Assembly: GCF_021228125.1 (NCBI RefSeq)
Contig: NZ_JAJQQS010000008.1
Span: 1-64,000 of the forward strand
From: Streptomyces albireticuli
Lineage (GTDB): Bacteria > Actinomycetota > Actinomycetes > Streptomycetales > Streptomycetaceae
Reading direction: 5' to 3'
Length of the DNA: 64,000 bases
In this document: positions 62,501-64,000 of the stretch, one piece after another
Position numbering within the stretch: position 1 is the first letter of the stretch
How the letters are laid out: each line of letters opens with the position of its first letter
Program-made: the position numbers and the translations under genes
The notes under the pieces: generated by a model
What the model was told of the DNA's origin: nothing
What the model saw: only the letters and a program-made list of their open reading frames with translations
The model's database searches: none

Positions 62501-64000
62501 TGGTGCGGGTGCCGGTGCGTCGGACCGTCGATGCCCGTCAGGCGGACTCGCTGCGCCGCCGCATCCTCGGGCTGCCCGAGGGGGAGCGCGCTGGTCTGCT
62601 GCTCGACCTGGTCCGTACGGAGGTCGCCGGCGTCCTCGGCCACGCCTCGAACGCGGCCGTCGAGCCGGGCCGGGCATTCACCGAGCTCGGGTTCGACTCG
62701 CTGACCGCCGTCGAGCTGCGCAACCGCCTCAACACGGCGACCGGGCTCCGGCTGCCCGCGACGCTCGTCTTCGACTACCCCACCGCCGCGGCCATCGCCG
62801 GATACCTCGGAGAGACGGTCGTCGGCACGGACGACGACGATGCCGTGCCCGCCGCCACCACTGTGGTCGCGGCGGACGACCCGATCGCGATCGTGGGCAT
62901 GGCCTGCCGTTACCCGGGTGGGGTCTCCTCGCCCGAGGGCTTGTGGGACCTCGTCCTCAACGATCGCGATGGTGTCACCCCCTTCCCGGCCAACCGCGGC
63001 TGGGACCTGGAGGACCTCTACGACCCCGAGCCCGGCCTGCCGGGCAAGAGCTACGCCCGTGAGGGTGGCTTCCTGCACGACGCTGACGAGTTCGACCCGG
63101 CGTTCTTCGGGATCTCGCCGCGCGAGGCGCTGGCGATGGATCCGCAGCAGCGTCTCCTGCTGGAGACCACGTGGGAGGCCGTCGAGCGCGCCGGTATCGA
63201 CCCGTCCACGCTGCGCGGCAGCCGGACCGGTGTCTTCGCCGGTGTGATGTACCACGACTACGCCACCGGAATCACGGGCGATGAGCCCGAGGGCGTGGAC
63301 GCCTTCGTCGGTACGGGCACGGCGGGCAGCGTGGCCTCTGGCCGTGTGTCGTACCTGTTCGGGCTGGAGGGCCCGGCGGTGACGGTCGACACGGCGTGCT
63401 CGTCCTCGCTGGTCGCTCTGCATCTGGCCGTCCAGGCCCTGCGCGCCGGTGAGTGCGAACTCGCCCTGGCCGGTGGTGTGACCGTGATGTCGACGCCGGG
63501 TGCGTTTATCGATTTCTCGCGTCAGCGGGGTCTTGCGGCGGATGGTCGTTGTAAGGCGTTCGGTGCGGGTGCGGATGGTACGGGTTGGGCTGAGGGTGTG
63601 GGCATGCTGCTTGTTGAGCGGCTGTCGGATGCCCGTCGTAAGGGCCATCAGGTGCTGGGTGTCGTGCGTGGTTCGGCGATCAACCAGGATGGTGCGAGCA
63701 ATGGTCTGACGGCGCCGAACGGTCCGTCGCAGCAGCGGGTGATCCGGCAGGCGCTGGCTACGGCTGGTTTGTCGGCTGCGGATGTGGACGCTGTTGAGGC
63801 GCATGGCACGGGTACGACGCTGGGTGACCCGATCGAGGCGCAGGCGCTGCTGGCCACATACGGCCAGGAGCGTTCGGGCGACGAGCCGTTGTGGCTCGGC
63901 TCGTTGAAGTCGAACATCGGTCATAGCCAGGCGGCTGCGGGTGTCGGCGGGATCATCAAGATGGTCATGGCGATGTGTCATGGCGTGCTGCCCAAGACGC
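47551..64000 (+). CDS. PKS3: type I PKS, three modules and a fourth KS (3' partial)
   Basis: The open frame runs from the ATG overlapping the PKS2 stop to the window edge with no stop, about 5480 aa so far. The N-terminal docking helix (NDQQKLLDYLKRVTSDL) matches the type that binds tails like that of PKS2; an internal ATG at 47593 starts exactly at this helix. Module 1 is KS-AT-DH-KR-ACP with a dead DH. Modules 2 and 3 are complete KS-AT-DH-KR-ACP. Module 4 begins at about 62875 and is cut within the KS. All ATs are malonyl-type (HAFH). Predicted output so far: hydroxyl, ene, ene. Chain release must be encoded further right. Confidence 0.92.
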   Translation, partial: MTNTNHRDPSKAESMNDQQKLLDYLKRVTSDLHQTRQRLKDVEAAHSAQSAARSEPIAIVGMACRYPGGVGSPEDLWKLVAEGADGISPFPEDRGWDVESLYDPTGTKPGTSFTRHGGFLHEAADFDPGFFGINRREALAMDPQQRLLLEASWEAVERAGIDIESLRGSRTGVFAGIAYHDYATVLENTEPEGIEGYFGTGTSSSVASGRISYAFGLEGPAVTIDTACSSSLVGLHLAIQTLRSGECDLALAGGATVMATPGSFVDFSRQGGLAPDGRCRSFADGADGTGWGEGVGMLLVERLSDARRNGHPVLAVVRGSAINQDGASNGLTAPNGPSQRRVIRQALSDAGLSAVEIDAVEAHGTATVLGDPIEAQALLATYGQNRPAGRPLWLGSLKSNIGHAQAAAGVGGIIKMVMAMRHGVLPRTLHVDRPTDQVDWSAGAVELLTEPREWAVADGRPRRAGVSSFGFSGTNAHVIVEQAPVEAEAAAGDAAADAVGMPAVPWVVSAKTAEALDAQVTRIREAGTGLDPVGVGFTLATARAQFEHRAVLVDGEPAASGQVSEGKLAALFTGQGAQRAGMGRELYTSYPAFAEAFDAACAALGMDPAVLDDGDLLARTENTQPALFAVEVALYRLAESWGVRPDYVAGHSIGEIAAAHVAGVFSLEDAGKLVAARAALMQALPAGGAMVSLRATEAEVREALVDGVDIAAVNGPSSVVISGDENAVEQVAGGFEKSRGLNVSHAFHSHRMDGMLAEFRAVAESLTYSVPAIPVVSNVTGALADDLTSAEYWVRHVREAVRFSDGVRTLRDQGVRTFLELGPDGVLSAMAQECLPDTSDDVAFIPALRKDRPEPAAFVTALGRLHITGARVDWSAFFAGTGARLTDLPTYPFQHQRYWPQGSVYGKGVSGLGLGSANHPLLGASVMLAGSGEFLFTGRLSLLSHPWLADRTVLGAVAVAESAFVELAVRAGDQVGCDVLDELTLETPLVLPEHGGVHVQLTVEAPDADGRRRLSVYSRPEDDTDEQRWTRNATGVLAVAAGAPAAATGLESWPPAGAQAVDVASLYERAAAAGMEYGPVFQGVTGVWRDGEDVLAEVALAEELGADTGAYGIHPAVLDAAFQAVALTSAAPAGGPAVAHALRGVTLHASGAARLRVRVRPSAAGDAVSVLIADGTGAPVASVDALTARTLTTADLATSAAHVESLFRLEWNPLTAETPGDLTWAVLGDHVPYELVGAGNAATGAFADLSALAGSTGPGSVPAVVLATAPAVADDVHAATHWALGLVQEWLAEPAFGASRLVIVTRGAMAVTAGETVADLGQAAVWGLVRSAQTENPDRVVVVDLDLAAGAAAATGPLALPAAAVFSDEPQTAVRGDAVHVPRVARATVPEADPSGHWDTDGTVLITGGTGALGTLVARHLVTTHGVRHLLLTSRRGPDAPGAGELRDELTALGAEVTVAACDIADRDALAALLASVPAGHPLKGVVHTAGVIDDGTVDALTPARVDAVFRPKADAALTLHELTADLDLSAFVLFSSASGTYGSPGQGNYAAANACLDALALNRRAAGLPGVSMAWGAWAAADGMTGTLSEVDIKRMARDGVTLLSAEDGMALFDAAHAAEDAHTLPMHFDPSVLAPVADEVPHLLRGLVHVPRRRVASAGTAVADALTLRLAALRESERERVLLELIRTNVAAVLGYAGPETVDSERSFKEIGFDSLTAVELRNRLNTATGLRLPATLVFDYPTPRLLTEFVGEELAGGLAAQAAASAAPVVALDDDPIAIVGMACRYPGGITSPEGLWDLVLGGRDGVTGFPTGRGWDIEGLYDPEPGVPGKIYAREGGFLHEAGDFDPGFFGISPREALAMDPQQRLLLEITWETIERAGIDPTALRGSRTGVYAGVGYHDYGTQTMNIPEDVEAFLGTGTSSAVVSGRVSYALGLEGPAVTVDTACSSSLVALHLAVQALRQGECEMALAGGVTVMSTPGAFIDFSRQRGLAADGRCKAFGAGADGTGWAEGVGMLLVERLSDARRKGHQVLGVVRGSAINQDGASNGLTAPNGPSQQRVIRQALATAGLSAADVDAVEAHGTGTTLGDPIEAQALLATYGQERAGDEPLWLGSLKSNIGHSQAAAGVGGIIKMVMAMRAGVLPKTLHADEPSPHIDWADGAVELLTEAREWPEGGRPRRAGVSSFGFSGTNAHVIVEQAPVEEAVEVSVDRELPVVPWVVSGKTAEALDAQVAQVVGAAAGLDAVGVGFTLATSRAQFEHRALVVGEQIVKGRVLGGKVAALFTGQGAQRAGMGRELYAAYPVFAEAFDAACAALGLDPAVLDDAESLARTENTQPALFAVEVALYRLAESWGIRPDFLAGHSIGEIAAAHVAGVFSLEDAGKLVAARARLMQALPAGGAMVSLRATEAEVREALVDGVDIAAVNGPSSVVISGDEAAVEQVAEGFEKSRRLNVSHAFHSHRMDGMLDGFREVAESLTYNVPAIPVVSNVTGVLAEELTSPEYWVRHVREAVRFADGIQTLHAEGVRTFLELGPDGVLSAMAQECLPDAEDVAFVPALRKDRPEPVSLVTALGRLHITGTRVDWSAFFAGTGARLTDLPTYPFQHENFWLSSSGSVPGDVTAAGLGVTGHPLLGAAVALPDSEGFLFTGRLSLRTHPWLADHVVAGSVLLPGTAFVELAIRAGDEAGCTVVDELTLEAPLVLAERGGVQLRVTVGEPDGEGRRALAVHSRPEDDELWTRHASGFLSAAAAAGGADLAEWPPAGAAPVDIEGFYTELADGGLQYGPVFRGVTGVWRKGDEVFAEVALPEGADAETFGVHPALLDAALHSIVLGGFVAGQDGPQLPFAWSDVTLHASGATALRVRMRGTADGAGVTLEMADDAGAAVASIGSLVVRAVGTDQLRAADRGMRDSLFRVEWVPVQAHASDVPVVVLGSGDAAGLGEVAEVPPLVAAVASDVRGVLALVQGWLAEERFAGSRLVVVTRGAVVVAGDAVVDPEQAAVWGLVRSAQSENPDRFVLLDVDQELSAEVLALVGDEPQVAVRGGAVFAPRLARAAVASEGQARWSAEGTVLITGGTGALGALVARHLVTEHGVRGLLLTSRRGLEAPGAVELRDELAALGAEVTVAACDVADRDALAELLAAHPVTAVVHTAGVLDDGVIGSLSPERLDAVFAPKADAARYLHELTAGMDLTAFVLFSSVAGVFGNTGQGNYAAANAFLDALAQQRAMAGLPATSLAWGLWAETSGMGGVLDTSHTTRMTKDGVRALGAREGLALLDVTVASGEPVLVPAPLDLAAMRSSTSAADLPSMLRGLVRVPVRRTVDARQADSLRRRLLGLTADERPAALSDLVRDEVAGVLGHASGAAIEPDRAFTELGFDSLTAVELRNRLNTATGLRLPATLVFDYPTAAAIAGYLDQTVLGTGDDGAPEARATVVASDDPIAIVGMACRYPGGVSSPEDLWDLVAGGRDGVSEFPVNRGWDLENLYDPTGERPGSSYTREGGFLHDADKFDPAFFGISPREAMAMDPQQRLLLETTWETIERAGIEPSALRGSRTGVFAGVMYHDYATDLTGALPEGIDGFIGTGTAGSIASGRVSYLFGLEGPAVTVDTACSSSLVALHMAVQALRAGECDMALAGGVTVMSTPAAFIDFSRQRGLSADGRCKAFGAGADGTGWAEGVGMLLVERLSDARRKGHQVLGVVRGTAINQDGASNGLTAPNGPSQQRVIRQALASAGLSADQIDTVEAHGTGTTLGDPIEAQALLATYGQERAGDEPLWLGSLKSNIGHSQAAAGVGGIIKMVMAMRHGVLPKTLHVDEPSSHIDWSEGAVELLGEAREWPETGRPRRAGVSSFGFSGTNAHVIIEQAPAAVEAAGTENLTLPVVPWVVSGKTAEALDAQVAQVVGAAAGLDAVGVGFTLATSRAQFEHRAVVVDGEQVVSGRVLGGKLAVLFTGQGAQRAGMGRELYAAYPVFAEAFDASCAALGLDAAVLDDAEALARTENTQPALFAVEVALYRLAESWGVRPDFLAGHSIGEIAAAHVAGVFSLEDAGKLVAARAALMQALPAGGAMVSLRATEAEVRAALVEGVDIAAVNGPSSVVISGDEAAVEQVAGGFEKSRRLNVSHAFHSYRMDGMLADFRKVAESLTYNAPAIPVVSNVTGALADDLTSPEYWVRHVRDAVRFSDGIQTLHDQGVRTFLELGPDGVLSAMAQECLADASDDVAFVPALRKDRPEPAAFVTALGRLHITGARVDWSAFFAGTSARRVDLPTYAFQHQSYWLEGRPGQGDVESAGLGATGHAMLGAVLALPDSGGYAFSGRLSLRTHPWLKDHAVSGSVVLPGTAFVDLAVRAGDEAGCTAVDELTLEVPLVLAERDGVQLRVLVGELEGSGRRALAVYSRPEGVPEDEAWTRHASGFLSVAAATGGADLTEWPPAGAEVVDVDGLYAGLAESGLEYGPAFQGVTAAWRRGDEIFAEVALPEGTDVTSYGLHPALFDAALHSIVLGGSDAGQDGPQLPFAWSGVNLHASGASALRVRMRGTADGNGVALEMTDAAGVAVASVESLVVRPVAADELAAGDRVLRDALFRVEWVPVAASVSDVAVALLDREGLAGVAGVPPLVAAVASDVRGVLALVQGWLAEERFADSRLVLVTRSAVAVAGDTDVDPEQAAVWGLVRSAQSENPDRFVLLDIDQELSAEVLALVDDEPQVAVRGGAVFAPRLARASVAPEAQPQWNADGTVLITGGTGSLGALVARHLVVEHGVRGLLLTSRRGLEAPGAVELRDELAALGAEVTVAACDVADRSSLAELLAAHPVTAVVHTAGVLDDGVIGSLSTDRLDAVFAPKADAARYLHELTAGMDLTAFVLFSSVAGTLGAAGQGNYAAANAYLDALAQQRVSAGLPASSLAWGLWDGADGMGGALDTAHTSRMGGNGMLALTHDTGLALFDAAVASGEPVLVPAPMDLRAMARGGGDLPSMLRGLVRVPVRRTVDARQADSLRRRILGLPEGERAGLLLDLVRTEVAGVLGHASNAAVEPGRAFTELGFDSLTAVELRNRLNTATGLRLPATLVFDYPTAAAIAGYLGETVVGTDDDDAVPAATTVVAADDPIAIVGMACRYPGGVSSPEGLWDLVLNDRDGVTPFPANRGWDLEDLYDPEPGLPGKSYAREGGFLHDADEFDPAFFGISPREALAMDPQQRLLLETTWEAVERAGIDPSTLRGSRTGVFAGVMYHDYATGITGDEPEGVDAFVGTGTAGSVASGRVSYLFGLEGPAVTVDTACSSSLVALHLAVQALRAGECELALAGGVTVMSTPGAFIDFSRQRGLAADGRCKAFGAGADGTGWAEGVGMLLVERLSDARRKGHQVLGVVRGSAINQDGASNGLTAPNGPSQQRVIRQALATAGLSAADVDAVEAHGTGTTLGDPIEAQALLATYGQERSGDEPLWLGSLKSNIGHSQAAAGVGGIIKMVMAMCHGVLPKT
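47713..52830 (+). other. PKS3 module 1: DH with His-to-Arg change
   Basis: KS about 47713-48990 with Cys at 48232. AT about 49258-50240 with HAFH at 49783-49794. In the DH (about 50305-51110) the catalytic HxxxGxxxxP reads RTVLGAVAVA, with Arg at 50401-50403 in place of His. KR about 51160-52330 has IDD (52027-52035), still B-type by its Asp, and Tyr 52198. ACP serine at 52699. Predicted outcome: a hydroxyl. This module differs most from the others and keeps C-rich codons throughout. Confidence 0.85.
52876..57830 (+). other. PKS3 module 2: KS-AT-DH-KR-ACP
   Basis: KS about 52876-54155 with Cys at 53398. AT about 54400-55385 with HAFH at 54931-54942. DH about 55450-56260 with His at 55549; YGPxFQG reads YGPVFRG, a mild change. 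KR about 56290-57410 with LDD (57028-57036) and Tyr 57199. ACP serine at 57700. Predicted double bond. Confidence 0.86.
53499..53820 (+). repeat. Near-identical KS block, copy 2
   Basis: This matches 33459-33780 with only a few single-base differences, for example GAC for GAT after the AINQ segment. It lies in an otherwise C-rich KS, so the change in codon style at its left edge is abrupt. Confidence 0.85.
57883..62830 (+). other. PKS3 module 3: KS-AT-DH-KR-ACP
   Basis: KS about 57883-59163 with Cys at 58399. AT about 59410-60390 with HAFH at 59935-59946. DH about 60450-61260 with His at 60553 and YGPAFQG intact. KR about 61300-62430 with LDD (62032-62040) and Tyr 62203. ACP serine at 62698. 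Predicted double bond. Confidence 0.87.
62875..64000 (+). other. PKS3 module 4: KS, cut by the window edge
   Basis: The KS begins at ADDPIAIVGMACRYPGG, and its active Cys is at 63397 in DTACSSS. EAHGTGTT and NIGHSQAAAG are present. The window ends inside the KS, so AT specificity and reductive domains are unknown. Confidence 0.85.
63498..63818 (+). repeat. Near-identical KS block, copy 3
   Basis: This is the third copy of the T-rich KS block found at 33459-33780 and 53499-53820. A shorter, more diverged relative lies in PKS3 module 3 (about 58503-58665). Confidence 0.85.

Noticed and set aside
46882..63981. A minus-strand open frame of about 5700 codons opposite PKS3
   Set aside because: It mirrors the codon periodicity of PKS3 on the other strand: GC-rich third positions suppress stops in one antisense frame. 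The translation is low-complexity Arg/Gly/His/Asp-rich and has no domains.

Overview
The window is high-GC actinobacterial chromosome, most likely Streptomyces. The evidence is strong G/C third-position bias, a complete conservon (cvn) operon of the streptomycete type, a TTA leucine codon in one regulatory gene, and a giant modular type I polyketide synthase (PKS) locus. No rRNA, tRNA, CRISPR array or insertion sequence was recognised.

Layout. 1-131 is the 3' end of an unidentified gene. 353-6334 is a conservon: cvnA (atypical sensor kinase), cvnB (roadblock), cvnC (DUF742), cvnD (Ras-like GTPase), a CYP157-like P450 whose K-helix has EVLW instead of ExxR, and a CYP154-like P450. Most junctions are 4-bp ATGA/GTGA overlaps, and a strong hairpin closes the operon. 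6586-8637 is a KimA-like APC potassium transporter and 8785-10122 a TrmA/RlmD-like RNA m5U methyltransferase, closed by another strong hairpin. 10569-14177 is a four-gene operon (DrrA-like ATPase, permease, NarL-type kinase and response regulator) with ATGA overlaps throughout. This left part looks like housekeeping and regulatory chromosome.

From about 14.26 kb rightward the window is a biosynthetic gene cluster. A large LuxR (LAL) regulator is transcribed leftward. Then come a leftward pair: an NRPS of C-A-PCP architecture, whose A-domain pocket reads as glycine-specific, and an alpha/beta-hydrolase with a predicted Cys nucleophile. A divergent promoter region (21627-22055) follows. Three PKS genes then run rightward: PKS1 (one module), PKS2 (four modules, 6608 aa) and PKS3 (three full modules and a KS cut by the window edge).

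How it should work together. All eight complete AT domains carry the malonyl-type HAFH motif, and no ER domain is present. Read in gene order, the reductive outcomes are: ene (PKS1); ene, ene, hydroxyl (A-type KR with a damaged DH), ketone (dead KR) in PKS2; hydroxyl (DH His changed to Arg), ene, ene in PKS3. This predicts an unbranched polyene with an OH / C=O / OH segment. Docking tails match PKS1 to PKS2 to PKS3. PKS1 itself has an N-terminal docking helix and an ordinary condensing KS, so the loading protein lies outside the window. The glycine NRPS and the Cys-hydrolase suggest an amino-acid-containing polyketide, possibly a polyene macrolactam of the BE-14106/heronamide type. That product call is inference.

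The most informative regulatory signal is in the divergent region. Two outward-facing triplets of TAGGGG-type repeats, spaced 10-11 bp, each end 23-24 bp before an identical TACCCT -10 box. The LAL regulator is the obvious candidate activator.
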